The translations under genes and the position numbers were made by a program. 64,000 bases of DNA from Aureivirga sp. CE67 (GTDB lineage Bacteria; Bacteroidota; Bacteroidia; Flavobacteriales; Flavobacteriaceae): positions 1 to 64,000 of the forward strand of contig NZ_JADOTV010000004.1 of NCBI RefSeq assembly GCF_015767245.1, in the 5' to 3' direction. Positions 1 through 8,073 of this stretch are shown piece after piece. A model generated the notes under the pieces. That model was given only the letters and a program-made list of their open reading frames with translations. It did no database searches and had not been told where the DNA came from. Every line of letters begins with the position of its first letter. Position 1 is the first letter of the stretch.

Positions 1-94
1 TAAACCTGCTCGAGTTCCTGCTTTTCTTCGAGGATCTTCTATTTTTGATAAATGGTCAAATAAGGACAATAGTTCTTCTTTTTTGCGAATATAA
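1..94 (+). CDS. 3' end of an upstream gene (partial)
   Basis: From base 2 a reading frame of 30 codons stays open up to a TAA at 92-94 and encodes KPARVPAFLRGSSIFDKW followed by a Ser/Asn-rich tail. The composition (Pro/Arg/Phe-rich, then a polar tail) looks like a real C-terminus, and the bidirectional hairpin terminator at 231-259 lies downstream. The family cannot be told from so short a piece. It could also be a chance open frame, because only 30 codons are visible. Confidence 0.4.
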   Translation, partial: KPARVPAFLRGSSIFDKWSNKDNSSSFLRI

Positions 95-119
95 TAAATA
101 ATTAAACAAACGTGACAGC

Positions 120-149
120 CCTGCTCTTGAGAGGGGTTAGGGGTGTGTT
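120..149 (+). repeat. Repeat A copy 1 (CCCCTC/GAGGGG hairpin element)
   Basis: A degenerate copy of the ~30-bp intergenic element found eight times in this window: a short hairpin (CTCTTGAGAG) followed by GGTTAGGGGTGTGTT. It lies between the partial gene and the terminator at 231-259. It has the same orientation as all other copies. Confidence 0.75.
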
Positions 150-230
150 AATATTAAATTGCTGAAAATCACACTAAAAAATAACAAACAAACATTTAAA
201 GAATAAATATTTGAATTAGACATAAAAAGA

Positions 231-259
231 AAACCACAGCTAAAAACTGTGGTTTTTTT
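231..259. terminator. Bidirectional intrinsic terminator
   Basis: Nine-base-pair stem AAACCACAG/CTGTGGTTT with a 7-nt loop, a T-run on the plus side and an A-run on the other side. It sits between the plus-strand partial gene and the minus-strand gene ending at 293, so it can serve both. Confidence 0.8.
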
Positions 260-292
260 ACTAACTCAATTTCAAAAATTAACTCTCACTTT

Positions 293-793
293 TTATTTCT
301 CTACTGGAGTAGCTGGTCTTAGCTTTTCCGCTTTTTTATGTTTGCGGATTTTCTCCATTTTTTTATGTTTTTTAATTTTTGCAGCTTTATGTTTTCTTTC
401 TTTAAACATTTTTTTCTTTACTTTTTTCCACTGCTCGAATTGCTCTTGAGAAAGAATATCTTTCATTTCATTTTGTATAGCAATTTGTTTATCCAACTTT
501 GTGTTGATCAATTCAAATTTTTGATCATCTGTAAGCTTGATACCTTTTGCTTTGTTTTCTTTCCACTTCGCTTTGTTTTCAGCTCTTTCGTGTGCAAGAT
601 CCGTGTTGATTTTTAATATTTTGTCTTGCTGACTTTTATTTAAGTCCAAAGCAAGAGTCATTTTTTTAGTTTTAATAATAGCTTGTTGCTCTGGAGTAAA
701 ATCCGCTTTTTTGTGTTTATGATGAGGTTTCTTGTCCTGTGCGCTTACTGTTACCGTAACAAGTAAAACGATTATTGCGATTAATTTCTTCAT
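293..793 (-). CDS. Spy/CpxP-like (LTXXQ) periplasmic protein
   Basis: A 166-residue secreted protein. Residues 1-19 form a clear signal peptide ending VTVSAQ. The rest is very Lys-rich and helical, with two LTXXQ-like signatures (FTPEQQAIIKTKKM near residue 32 and LSQEQFEQWKKVKKKM near 114), the pattern of Spy/CpxP-type periplasmic chaperones and envelope stress proteins. Bacteroidota members of this group often lie near sigma factors, but none is visible here. The C-terminal ~40 residues are an alternating His/Lys tail (KERKHKAAKIKKHKKMEKIR). The gene stands alone, with a terminator behind it. A chaperone role is inferred from the family only. Confidence 0.7.
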   Translation of the reverse strand: MKKLIAIIVLLVTVTVSAQDKKPHHKHKKADFTPEQQAIIKTKKMTLALDLNKSQQDKILKINTDLAHERAENKAKWKENKAKGIKLTDDQKFELINTKLDKQIAIQNEMKDILSQEQFEQWKKVKKKMFKERKHKAAKIKKHKKMEKIRKHKKAEKLRPATPVEK

Positions 794-847
794 TTTATTC
801 TTATTTAAAGTTTTCTGATTCTATGACCCTATGAAATTAAAAAGGTT

Positions 848-855
848 TAAATTTG
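848..855 (+). promoter_or_regulatory. Putative -7 box (TAAATTTG) for mscS-like gene
   Basis: TAAATTTG matches the Bacteroidota -7 consensus TAnnTTTG exactly and lies 35 bp before the ATG at 891. No convincing -33 TTG was found at the usual distance. Confidence 0.45.
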
Positions 856-890
856 GTTTGATTTTAATATAACTTTAAGAAATCCTATAA

Positions 891-2504
891 ATGAAAAAGG
901 CATTATTTTTTTTGTTGTTTTTGGTAACTTTTTCTGTTTTTTCTCAAGAAATAAAAACAGATTTAAGTAGCCCGAGAGCCACTGTTTATAACCATTTACA
1001 TTATTTACAACCAGAAAATTTTAACGAAGCACAAGCTTCAAAATCTTTTTTGTTAGAAGATTTAAAGAAGGCTGGAGAAAAAGCTGTTAAACTTCAAAAA
1101 ATTATTGAAGGAAGAGGTTTGCATGTAGACATTCAGAAGATTCCGAACGATGCAAATCATAAAGATACGATTGGGTATAATGTAAAAAATTCCTACACAC
1201 TTTTTCCTGTTCGAATGCCAGAAATTGGCGTAGAAAAAGTAGATGGAAAATGGTATTATTCCAAAGAAACTATCAATAGTATCGATAAATTATATGACGA
1301 AGTTTATCCATGGTATATTGCTTCTGTGCAAAAATTTATTCCTGCAAAATTCGGAAATAAAAAGATTCTTGGCTTAGAACTTTGGCAACATACAATTGGA
1401 GGAATACTAACTGTTTTTATCATTTTATTCTATTTTATTTTTAAGAGAATTGCTTATTTATTACTGAGAAAAGGACAAGTTCTTTTAGCCAAAAAAATAA
1501 AAGTGCAAGCAAATGATATCTTATTAAAGATTGCTAGAAGTTTTACTTTAATCATGATTATCATTATTTTGAAAAAAGTAATTCCTTCTATACAATTAGC
1601 TTTTTCGGTAAACTCGATTCTGTTTATGATTTTGAATATTACAGAAACAGTTTTCTGGATTTATGCTTTCCTGAAAATTGTAAAATACGGAATGTGTGTT
1701 TATGAACAAGCAACCTTAGAAAGTAAAAGTAAATTAGATGATCAGTTAGTTCCGATTTTAAATAAATTCTTAAAAGGAATTGTAATTTTTGTTGGAGGTT
1801 TAAATCTTTTAACGGTTTTTGGAATTAGTCTTACTACGGTACTTGGAGCTGCTTCTATTGGAGGTCTTGCTTTTGCATTTGCCTCTCAAGATACGGTGAA
1901 AAACCTGATAGGTACTTTTATGATTTTCTTGGATAAACCTTTCCAGATTGGTGATTGGATTGAAACAGATGGTGTTGTTGGTAGAGTAGAAGAGGTAGGT
2001 TTTCGTTCTTCAAGAATTCGTGCGGCAGATGCTTCTATATTTCAAATTCCGAATAGTAGATTATCGGAAATGATTGTGCAGAATAATAAATTATTGAAAA
2101 ATTTAAGACGTTACCAAACAGAATTAGGAGTTCGATATGATACACCACCAAAATTATTAGAATCTTTTATTGAAGGAATTCGAGAAATAGCAAGAAAACA
2201 AGAAAACGTTCATGATAAATTAATCAATATTGAATTTTCAGGTTTTGGAGATTCTGCATTATTGATTTTGGTAAATGTGTATTTTCACAAAACAGATTGG
2301 GGAGAAGTAGAAGCAGAAAAACATGAGTTTCATTTAGCTATTTTGAATTTAGCAAATAACATGGGAGTAGAATTCGCATTTAACTCAACAACATTAATGA
2401 TTGAACAATTTCCAGAAAAACAAAGCATGTTACCACACTACAAAAGTTTAGCTGAAGTAGAAGAAATCAAAAGAAAAACTTTAGATAAAGAATTAGTAGA
2501 ATAA
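891..2504 (+). CDS. MscS-family mechanosensitive channel
   Basis: 537 residues. A signal peptide (1-19, ending VFSQ) is followed by a periplasmic domain of about 140 residues. Then come several membrane helices (about 165-185, 210-230, 238-260, 290-320) and the MscS core. The pore-lining helix and beta domain are recognisable: LGAASIGGLAFAFASQDTVK (rich in small residues), then DKPFQIGDWIETDGVVGRVEEVGFRSSRIR and the IPNSRL segment, all hallmark MscS positions. It belongs to the larger group with an extra periplasmic domain. Its role would be release of solutes on hypo-osmotic shock through the inner membrane. It is monocistronic between a -7 box and a terminator at 2718-2745. Confidence 0.9.
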   Translation: MKKALFFLLFLVTFSVFSQEIKTDLSSPRATVYNHLHYLQPENFNEAQASKSFLLEDLKKAGEKAVKLQKIIEGRGLHVDIQKIPNDANHKDTIGYNVKNSYTLFPVRMPEIGVEKVDGKWYYSKETINSIDKLYDEVYPWYIASVQKFIPAKFGNKKILGLELWQHTIGGILTVFIILFYFIFKRIAYLLLRKGQVLLAKKIKVQANDILLKIARSFTLIMIIIILKKVIPSIQLAFSVNSILFMILNITETVFWIYAFLKIVKYGMCVYEQATLESKSKLDDQLVPILNKFLKGIVIFVGGLNLLTVFGISLTTVLGAASIGGLAFAFASQDTVKNLIGTFMIFLDKPFQIGDWIETDGVVGRVEEVGFRSSRIRAADASIFQIPNSRLSEMIVQNNKLLKNLRRYQTELGVRYDTPPKLLESFIEGIREIARKQENVHDKLINIEFSGFGDSALLILVNVYFHKTDWGEVEAEKHEFHLAILNLANNMGVEFAFNSTTLMIEQFPEKQSMLPHYKSLAEVEEIKRKTLDKELVE

Positions 2505-2523
2505 TAAAATATATAATCAAAAC

Positions 2524-2552
2524 CTGGCGCACTTTTGTAAAGTGTGCCCATT
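2524..2552 (+). repeat. REP-like element R1
   Basis: CTGGCGCACTT-TTGTA-AAGTGTGCCC: a 9-bp stem with one G-T wobble. It shares the GGCGC/GTG frame with R2-R5. R1 and R2 face each other with 17 bp between them, like a REPIN doublet. Confidence 0.75.
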
Positions 2553-2569
2553 GTTTCTAGAATTTGTGT

Positions 2570-2597
2570 GGTCACGAGTTACAAACTCGCGCCAGCG
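2570..2597 (-). repeat. REP-like element R2 (inverted to R1)
   Basis: Read on the minus strand it is CGCTGGCGCGAGTT-TGT-AACTCGTGACC. The flanks match R1, but the stem is GAGTT/AACTC instead of ACTT/AAGT, so pairing is kept while the sequence differs. Confidence 0.75.
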
Positions 2598-2635
2598 ATC
2601 ATCAAAAATCGATAAATAAAACTAGGACTTAACAG

Positions 2636-2666
2636 CCCTGCCTCTTGAGAGAGGTTAGGGTGTTTT
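2636..2666 (+). repeat. Repeat A copy 2
   Basis: Degenerate copy: CCCTGCCTCTTGAGAGAGG then TTAGGGTGTTT. It lies downstream of the plus-strand channel gene and just past the REP doublet, so two repeat families have accumulated in one 250-bp spacer. Confidence 0.65.
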
Positions 2667-2714
2667 GAAATCTTAAGTTTTTAAAAATAAGAGGATAATA
2701 TTTTATAAAGCACA

Positions 2715-2745
2715 AAAAAAAAGCTTCCAATTAGGAAGCTTTTTT
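2715..2745. terminator. Bidirectional terminator between convergent genes
   Basis: Stem AAGCTTCC (2721-2728) / GGAAGCTT (2734-2741) with loop AATTA, flanked by an A-run and a T-run. It serves the plus-strand channel gene and the minus-strand gene ending at 2766. Confidence 0.85.
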
Positions 2746-2765
2746 ATTTATAATTTTTTCAGAAA

Positions 2766-3542
2766 TTAAACTGTAAAAAGAGCAGAAATTTTTTCTTTCT
2801 CTTCAGCAGCTAAATGTGCATCTACTAAAATTCTTCCACTGTGCTCATCGATGATGATTCTCTTTCTAGCTGCAATTTCAGCTTGACGTTGTGGTGGAAT
2901 TGTAAAGAAAGATCCTGCAGAAGCTCCTCTTTCAATAGAAACTACAGCTAATCCGTTTTTCATTTTCGAACGAATTCTTTTATAAGCAGTTAAAAGCTTC
3001 TCGTCGATTAATTGGCTATACTCTTCAGATTTAGAAGCTAATACTTCTTCTTCTTTGTGAGTTTCTGCCATGATTCCATCTAATTCCGATTTTTTGTGGC
3101 TTAAATGGTCTTCTAATCTTTTAAGATCGCTTTCTGTTTTCTTAATTACTTCTTTCTTTTGTTCAATTTTCGCTTTGAACTCTTTAATTCTTTTTTGTGC
3201 TAATTCAATTTCCAATTCTTGAAACTCAGCCTCTTTAGTTAAAGAATCAAATTCGCGGTTATTACGAACATTTTTTTGTTGTTCTTTGTACTTTTTTACA
3301 AGAGCTTTCGATTCTTCAATAGCATTATTCTTATTGCTAATCTCCGTTTGGAAATCAGAAATATCTTCTTTGAATCTAGAAATTCTAGTGTTTAAACCAG
3401 TGATTTCATCTTCCAAATCTTCTATTTCTAAAGGAAGTTCTCCACGCATGTTTTTAATTTCATCAATTCTTGAATCAATTAATTGTAAATCATATAGCGC
3501 TCTTAATTTTTCCTCAACCGTTACTTCTTTCGTTTTAGCCAT
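2766..3542 (-). CDS. Zinc-ribbon-family coiled-coil protein lacking its cysteines
   Basis: 258 residues. About residues 20-185 are a long heptad-rich antiparallel coiled coil, followed by the C-terminal domain of the COG1579 (zf-RING_7) family: GASAGSFFTIPPQRQAEI and DEHSGRILVD. In usual members these two blocks carry C-x-x-C pairs that bind zinc. Here they read GASAGSFF and DEHSGRIL, and the whole protein contains no cysteine. The fold is probably kept without metal. The gene starts 2 bp after the Nif3-like stop codon, a pairing common in this lineage, so the two are probably co-transcribed. Family members are thought to bind nucleic acid or act as chaperones, but the function is not established. 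Confidence 0.8.
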   Translation of the reverse strand: MAKTKEVTVEEKLRALYDLQLIDSRIDEIKNMRGELPLEIEDLEDEITGLNTRISRFKEDISDFQTEISNKNNAIEESKALVKKYKEQQKNVRNNREFDSLTKEAEFQELEIELAQKRIKEFKAKIEQKKEVIKKTESDLKRLEDHLSHKKSELDGIMAETHKEEEVLASKSEEYSQLIDEKLLTAYKRIRSKMKNGLAVVSIERGASAGSFFTIPPQRQAEIAARKRIIIDEHSGRILVDAHLAAEEKEKISALFTV

Positions 3543-3544
3543 GT

Positions 3545-4639
3545 TTATATATAATAAATTGGATTTGTATTTATATCTGATAAGACAACTGCAAAATTAG
3601 GAATTTTTTTTGTAAGATATTCAACTAAAAGGTTTTTTGTGAACTGTTCACTCTCAAAATGTCCAATATCGGCAATTAAAATGCTGTTTTCGGCCTTAAA
3701 AAACTCGTGATATTTAAAATCTGCCGAAACATATGCGTCTGCTTTTGCTCTTTTTGCAGCATCTACAGCAAAACTTCCTGCTCCTCCAAGAACTGCTACT
3801 CTTTTGATTTTCTTTCCTCTAAGTTTTGTATGACGAACACAAGCAGTGTGCATTTTTTCTTTTAGATAAATCAAAAACTCCATTTCATCCATTTCTTCTT
3901 GTAATTCTCCGACCATACCCATTCCGATATGTTGGTGAAGATTTTCTAAAGAAATAATTTCATAAGCTACTTCTTCATATACATGACTTTTTTTCAAAGC
4001 TTTGATAATTTTTCCTTCCAAATGCTTTTCAAAAGTTACAGAAATCAAAGTTTCTTTCTCTGTATGTTGTTTTCCTTTCTCTCCAATCTTCGGATTTGAG
4101 TTCTCATTTCCTTTAAAAGTTCCTTCTCCATCCATGTTGAAACTACAACAATCATAATTTCCAATTGCTCCAGCTCCAGCATTAAACATCGCATTTCTTA
4201 CTTTTTCTGCATTTTCAATTGGTGCATATGTTGTAAGTTTTTTGATGGTATTTTTTTGTGGAATTAAGATTTCAGGATTTTGAATTCCGATTACTTCACA
4301 CATTTTTGCACTTACACCAACAAAAGAATTGTCAAGAGCTGTGTGCATAGAATAAATAGCAATATTGTTTTGAATTGCTTTAATTACCACTCTTTCTACA
4401 TAATTTTTTCCGTTTAATTTTTTTAAACCAGAAAAAACAATTGGATGAAAACTAACAATTAGATTACAGTTTTTTTCAATTGCTTCGTCCACAACATCTT
4501 CTAAAGTATCCAAAGTCACTAAAACTCCAGAAACTTCGGTGTCATAAGAACCAACTAATAAACCTACATTGTCAAAACCTTCTGCGTATGGAAGAGGTGC
4601 AATTTCTTCAATAATATTCGTAATTTCTCTTATCGTCAT
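3545..4639 (-). CDS. Nif3-like dinuclear metal centre protein
   Basis: 364 residues from the chosen start. A longer frame begins at 4660, but family members begin with M-x-I-R/K-x-I-T, which is the internal Met (MTIREITNIIEEIAPL). Metal-ligand motifs are visible: the HP of VSFHPIVFSG, the D of YSMHTALDNSFVGV, and near the C-terminus DIGHFESEQF (H and E ligands). The length and the inserted PII-like middle domain (about residues 120-240) fit the long bacterial form often annotated as GTP cyclohydrolase I type 2 homologue. The biochemical role in this lineage is not established. It is the first gene of an operon with the coiled-coil gene downstream. Confidence 0.87.
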   Translation of the reverse strand: MTIREITNIIEEIAPLPYAEGFDNVGLLVGSYDTEVSGVLVTLDTLEDVVDEAIEKNCNLIVSFHPIVFSGLKKLNGKNYVERVVIKAIQNNIAIYSMHTALDNSFVGVSAKMCEVIGIQNPEILIPQKNTIKKLTTYAPIENAEKVRNAMFNAGAGAIGNYDCCSFNMDGEGTFKGNENSNPKIGEKGKQHTEKETLISVTFEKHLEGKIIKALKKSHVYEEVAYEIISLENLHQHIGMGMVGELQEEMDEMEFLIYLKEKMHTACVRHTKLRGKKIKRVAVLGGAGSFAVDAAKRAKADAYVSADFKYHEFFKAENSILIADIGHFESEQFTKNLLVEYLTKKIPNFAVVLSDINTNPIYYI

Positions 4640-4690
4640 ATAACTAATTTTGAAAATCAAATGTAAACTAAAATTACAAAAGATATCTTA

Positions 4691-4850
4691 GAGCTTGTTT
4701 AAATTTATATCAAAAAGTTTTATACACTTCTTAAAAATTCTTTTTTATCTTTTTTTTCGACCATAGCGATGCTATGAACTCTAAAAAAGCTTTCAAAATA
4801 GTTTTTTAATAAGCTACAAAACAATTCTGATACAATTTTTAAACAAGCTC
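4691..4850 (+). mobile_element. MITE-like element M1, 160 bp (subfamily 1)
   Basis: Ends GAGCTTGTTTAAA and its inverted counterpart TTTAAACAAGCTC form terminal inverted repeats that extend imperfectly to about 23 bp (ending TATCA/TGATA). The element is flanked on both sides by TTA (4688-4690 and 4851-4853), a 3-bp target duplication. A central palindrome CATAGC-GAT-GCTATG sits in the middle. There is no coding capacity. A second copy of the same length is at 58471-58630. Confidence 0.75.
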
Positions 4851-5002
4851 TTAACGCTTTCCGTTATTTTGGACTTATTTTTAAATGAATGATTTAAAAA
4901 AGAGGAAATTTTGAAAATATTATGAAATGCCGAAAAATGACTGTTCAAAAACAGCCATTTATTCCTAGTATTAAAAATACCAGAGCATATTAAACGTAAT
5001 TT

Positions 5003-5383
5003 TTATTCTTCATGAATTTCTTTGTTTAAATTGTTTTGAGATTTAAGATCTAAAAGAATAATTCCGATTCTGGCAATCAAGAAAATTACCAACCCAAAAG
5101 TAGGAGCAACCAAAGAAACTTTCAGTCCGCCAGCTAAAATGGAAGTCGATACTTTTCCGACTTTGTCAATAGTGTCAAAAGCCGAAATTAGTCCTAAAAG
5201 TTGTCCAAGAAATCCCCAAACAATAGCGAAAGTTCCAAGATTTGAGATTAAACTTCTATTTTTTTGTGTTTTTCCTTTAGGATTTACAAAGCTTTTTACA
5301 ATTAAAATAATAATTAAGATCAGAATAATTAAAGCTGGATACATGAAAATTGGCCCGCCTACTTCTAAAAAATTTAATATCAT
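5003..5383 (-). CDS. MotA/TolQ/ExbB-like membrane protein (short)
   Basis: 126 residues with three hydrophobic segments (about 12-30, 46-66 and 80-110). The block FAIVWGFLGQLLGLISAFDTID and the later GGLKVSLVAPTFGLVIFLIA resemble the conserved core of MotA/TolQ/ExbB proton-channel proteins, including the Thr/Gly-rich pore helix. It is about half the length of ExbB, and no ExbD-like partner is next to it, so coupling to TonB is unproven. It is divergent from the LytS-type kinase gene at 5593, with about 210 bp between them. Confidence 0.65.
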   Translation of the reverse strand: MILNFLEVGGPIFMYPALIILILIIILIVKSFVNPKGKTQKNRSLISNLGTFAIVWGFLGQLLGLISAFDTIDKVGKVSTSILAGGLKVSLVAPTFGLVIFLIARIGIILLDLKSQNNLNKEIHEE

Positions 5384-5592
5384 GACTTTTTTATTTTTTG
5401 ATTTCTATTTCAAAAGTAGCTGTCAGTTTCATATTTTTTTTGAAAATGCGACCAACAACCTTTTTTCAACGGATTTTAACAGAAAAAATACTTTGAAACA
5501 CAAAAACATGGAAAATACGTCAAACTGAAGAAGTTTTCTGTATTTCATCGAAAAATTTACTTTGCAAAAAATAAAATTCAGAACTTGCTAGA

Positions 5593-6651
5593 ATGAAAAT
5601 TCTAGCAAATAAATTATATTCTTCCATTTTCGGACATCTTCTTTTTTGGATAGCTGTCTATCTTTTTTATGTTTATTTTTTTAGTTACAATGCTTCGGAT
5701 ACAAATTATATTGTTTGGTTTTCAGGTTTTTTATTACCAATTACGATGCTGACAACTTATTTTGTGATTTACTTTTTGATTCCGAAATATTTAATCCTAA
5801 AGAAGTATTTCAAATTTGCTTTATATAGTTTATACACACTGATAATTTCTGCATATCTGATTATTTTAAGTATTTATTTTTCACTGATTTTTCTTTCTAA
5901 TTTAAATATCGGAGCGATGCCACCAATGAGTAAAAATTATATTTTTATTCTGATTTTGGTTTATTTAATTGTTTTTTTCTCAAGTACATTAAAGCTTTTT
6001 CAGATTCAGTTTCAAACAACTTCTGAGCATGAAAAATTGAAATCAGAGATGTTAGAAAAAAGTCTTCATTTTAAAGAACAAGAAATGAATTATTTGAAAA
6101 AACAGATTCATCCACATTTTATGTTTAATGCTTTAAATGTGATTTATGGTTTTGCTTTAAAACAAGATTTGAAAACTCCTGAAATCATTCTGAAATTCTC
6201 AGATTTGTTGGATTACATTTTGTATCAAGTGGATCAAAAAGAAGTTTCGATAGAAAAAGAAATCAGACATATTGAAAATTATATTTTTTTAGAAAAAATG
6301 CGTTTTCAAGAGCAGTTGGAAGTTCGTTTTGAAAAAGAAATAGAAAACCCAGATTTTCCGATTCCACCTATGTTGCTTTTACCTTTTATTGAAAATAGCT
6401 TTAAGCATGGAAAGTTTGTAAACGGAATTTTAAACATAGAAATATTTTTAAAACTAAAAGAAAATAAATTGTCTTTTCAGATTCGAAATAATCGAAATGT
6501 TATACAAAATGAAACTACTGGAATTGGACTTCAAAATATTGAAAAAAGACTAGAACTTTTATACCCTAAACAACATTCTCTGGATATTTTTAAAAATGAA
6601 AATATTTTTGAGGTGAATTTAAATTTAAAAACGATTTATGAAAAAGCTTAA
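5593..6651 (+). CDS. LytS-type sensor histidine kinase
   Basis: 352 residues. Four membrane helices fill residues 12-135, and a short coiled linker follows. The His_kinase (PF06580) domain begins with KKQIHPHFMFNALNVIYGF, where the phospho-acceptor His lies at about 175. The ATPase part has LLPFIENSFKHG (N box, about 270) and GIGLQNIEKRLELLYP (G box). There is no extracellular sensor domain, so the membrane helices probably sense the signal. It overlaps the response regulator gene by 14 bp, the standard LytS/LytTR arrangement in Bacteroidota. A near-consensus -7 box TTACTTTG lies at 5557-5564. The target genes are unknown. Confidence 0.92.
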   Translation: MKILANKLYSSIFGHLLFWIAVYLFYVYFFSYNASDTNYIVWFSGFLLPITMLTTYFVIYFLIPKYLILKKYFKFALYSLYTLIISAYLIILSIYFSLIFLSNLNIGAMPPMSKNYIFILILVYLIVFFSSTLKLFQIQFQTTSEHEKLKSEMLEKSLHFKEQEMNYLKKQIHPHFMFNALNVIYGFALKQDLKTPEIILKFSDLLDYILYQVDQKEVSIEKEIRHIENYIFLEKMRFQEQLEVRFEKEIENPDFPIPPMLLLPFIENSFKHGKFVNGILNIEIFLKLKENKLSFQIRNNRNVIQNETTGIGLQNIEKRLELLYPKQHSLDIFKNENIFEVNLNLKTIYEKA

Positions 6652-7351
6652 TTGTATTATAGTTGATGACGAACCGATTGCAAGAGAAATTATTCAAACT
6701 TATTTATCGAAATTTCCAGATATAGAATTAATTGCGTCTTGTAATAGTGCGATGGAGGCTTTTCCGATTTTGCAAGAAAAAGAAATTGATTTATTGTTTT
6801 TGGATATTCAAATGCCTGAAGTTACAGGTTTGTCTTTTGCTAAACTTTTGAAAGGAAATGTAAAAATTATTTTCACAACTGCTTATAGAGAATATGCACT
6901 TGATGGTTTTGACTTGCAAGCCGTAGATTATTTGCTAAAACCAATTTCTTTTGAACGTTTTATGCAAGCAATTCAGAAAGTACAGAAAACATTTTCGGAG
7001 AAAAAATCCAATTCCGAAAAAGAAAGAAAACAAAATGTTTTGGATAATTCTATTTTTGTTCGAGTTGACAGAAAAATGCAAAAAGTAGCTTTGGATTCTA
7101 TTTTATATGTAGAAAGTTTGAGTGATTATATAAAAATTCATTGTGAAAATCAGGTTTTAGTTACGAGAGATACCATGAAAAATGTAGAATCTAAACTTCC
7201 AAAACATCTTTTTTTGAAAGTCCATCGTTCCTTTATTATTTCTATTTCTAAAATTGATTCTTACACCAAAGAATATTTAGAAATTAATCAAAAAGCAATT
7301 CCAATTAGTAGAAATATGCGAAATGAGGTATTAAGTATTTTAGAGTATTAG
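6638..7351 (+). CDS. LytTR-family response regulator
   Basis: 237 residues. The receiver domain (1-120) has the acidic pair D10-D11 (IIVDDEP), the phosphorylation site D56 (LLFLDIQMPEVTG), a Thr in IIFTTAYREYA and the Lys of YLLKPISFERF. A LytTR DNA-binding domain follows (about 137-237), starting FVRVDRKMQKVALDSILYVE and including the typical VHRSFIISISKI segment. It overlaps the kinase gene and forms a two-component pair with it. LytTR regulators usually bind direct repeats upstream of targets, but no autoregulatory site could be recognised here. The gene at 7454 has its own -7 box, so it need not belong to the operon. Confidence 0.93.
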   Translation: MKKLNCIIVDDEPIAREIIQTYLSKFPDIELIASCNSAMEAFPILQEKEIDLLFLDIQMPEVTGLSFAKLLKGNVKIIFTTAYREYALDGFDLQAVDYLLKPISFERFMQAIQKVQKTFSEKKSNSEKERKQNVLDNSIFVRVDRKMQKVALDSILYVESLSDYIKIHCENQVLVTRDTMKNVESKLPKHLFLKVHRSFIISISKIDSYTKEYLEINQKAIPISRNMRNEVLSILEY

Positions 7352-7414
7352 GTTTAAATAAAGTGTTGAAATTCACAAAATATTAGAATAAGTTAAATTA
7401 TTAACAAATAAAAC

Positions 7415-7422
7415 TATATTTG
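7415..7422 (+). promoter_or_regulatory. -7 box TATATTTG
   Basis: Exact TAnnTTTG match 31 bp before the ATG at 7454. No good -33 TTG is seen at 19-21 bp. Confidence 0.5.
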
Positions 7423-7453
7423 CCACTGAATAATTTTAAAATATAGATTAACA

Positions 7454-7933
7454 ATGAGTAATTTTAAAACAATTATTTTAAGTCTTACAATTGTAGCAGT
7501 TTCATTAATTTTTATGAGTAGTAAGAAAGGAACGATTACGCCAACTGTGGAGTACAAACAAATTACGGTGGTAGAATCGATTGTTCCTATGGGGTTAGGT
7601 AGATCAAGAATTATCGAACACCAAGAAATTACAGATTATACTCCTTTTACTACAAAAAGAACTTCTGACGGAAAAATCAAAAGTAGCAAGAAAAGAAAGG
7701 ATGCTAAGATTGATAATTTAGACGAAACTTTATTATTAAATTTTTACAGTGGGGTAGGAATTAATTTTCAAAACATTGCTTCAAACGATGCTTTAATTTC
7801 TTCAAAAATCAATGAAATGGTAAAAGAAGGATGGGAAATTGCTTTTGTAAATAGTGGTGTAGAGAGTGATTCTGGTGATAATGACGGAAAAGGAATTTTT
7901 ATCACAAGATATATTTTTAAGAGAACGATTTAA
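7454..7933 (+). CDS. Secreted or anchored protein with a DUF4177-like C-terminus
   Basis: 159 residues. A hydrophobic N-terminal segment (about 6-22) acts as a signal or anchor. The C-terminal part has SKINEMVKEGWEIAFVNSGVE and ends in an aromatic-basic strand ITRYIFKR, which resembles the DUF4177 pattern (a small beta protein with an L-x-x-x-x-x-x-G-W-E/R core). A basic stretch KIKSSKKRKDAKID lies in the middle. It has its own promoter and is closed by the terminator at 7958-7993. The function is unknown. Confidence 0.6.
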   Translation: MSNFKTIILSLTIVAVSLIFMSSKKGTITPTVEYKQITVVESIVPMGLGRSRIIEHQEITDYTPFTTKRTSDGKIKSSKKRKDAKIDNLDETLLLNFYSGVGINFQNIASNDALISSKINEMVKEGWEIAFVNSGVESDSGDNDGKGIFITRYIFKRTI

Positions 7934-7957
7934 TCATTTTTCATCTGATTATATTTT

Positions 7958-7993
7958 AAAAGTCCAAAGAGTTTATTCTTTGGGCTTTTTTGG
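7958..7993 (+). terminator. Intrinsic terminator
   Basis: Stem AAAAGTCCAAAGA / TCTTTGGGCTTTT with a 6-nt loop and T-run, directly downstream of the gene ending at 7933. Confidence 0.85.
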
Positions 7994-8028
7994 TTTAAAA
8001 TTTAAAGTTTAATTTCTTCTTTTGGTCT

Positions 8029-8036
8029 TATTTTTG
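8029..8036 (+). promoter_or_regulatory. -7 box TATTTTTG
   Basis: Exact TAnnTTTG match 37 bp before the ATG at 8074, just after the preceding gene's terminator. Confidence 0.45.
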
Positions 8037-8073
8037 TTTAAAAAGTCAAAAATTAACTGAAATAAAAATTAAA

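Noticed and set aside
249-616. Plus-strand Phe-rich frames opposite the Spy-like gene
   Set aside because: Antisense shadows of a Lys-rich gene (AAA/AAG read as TTT/CTT).
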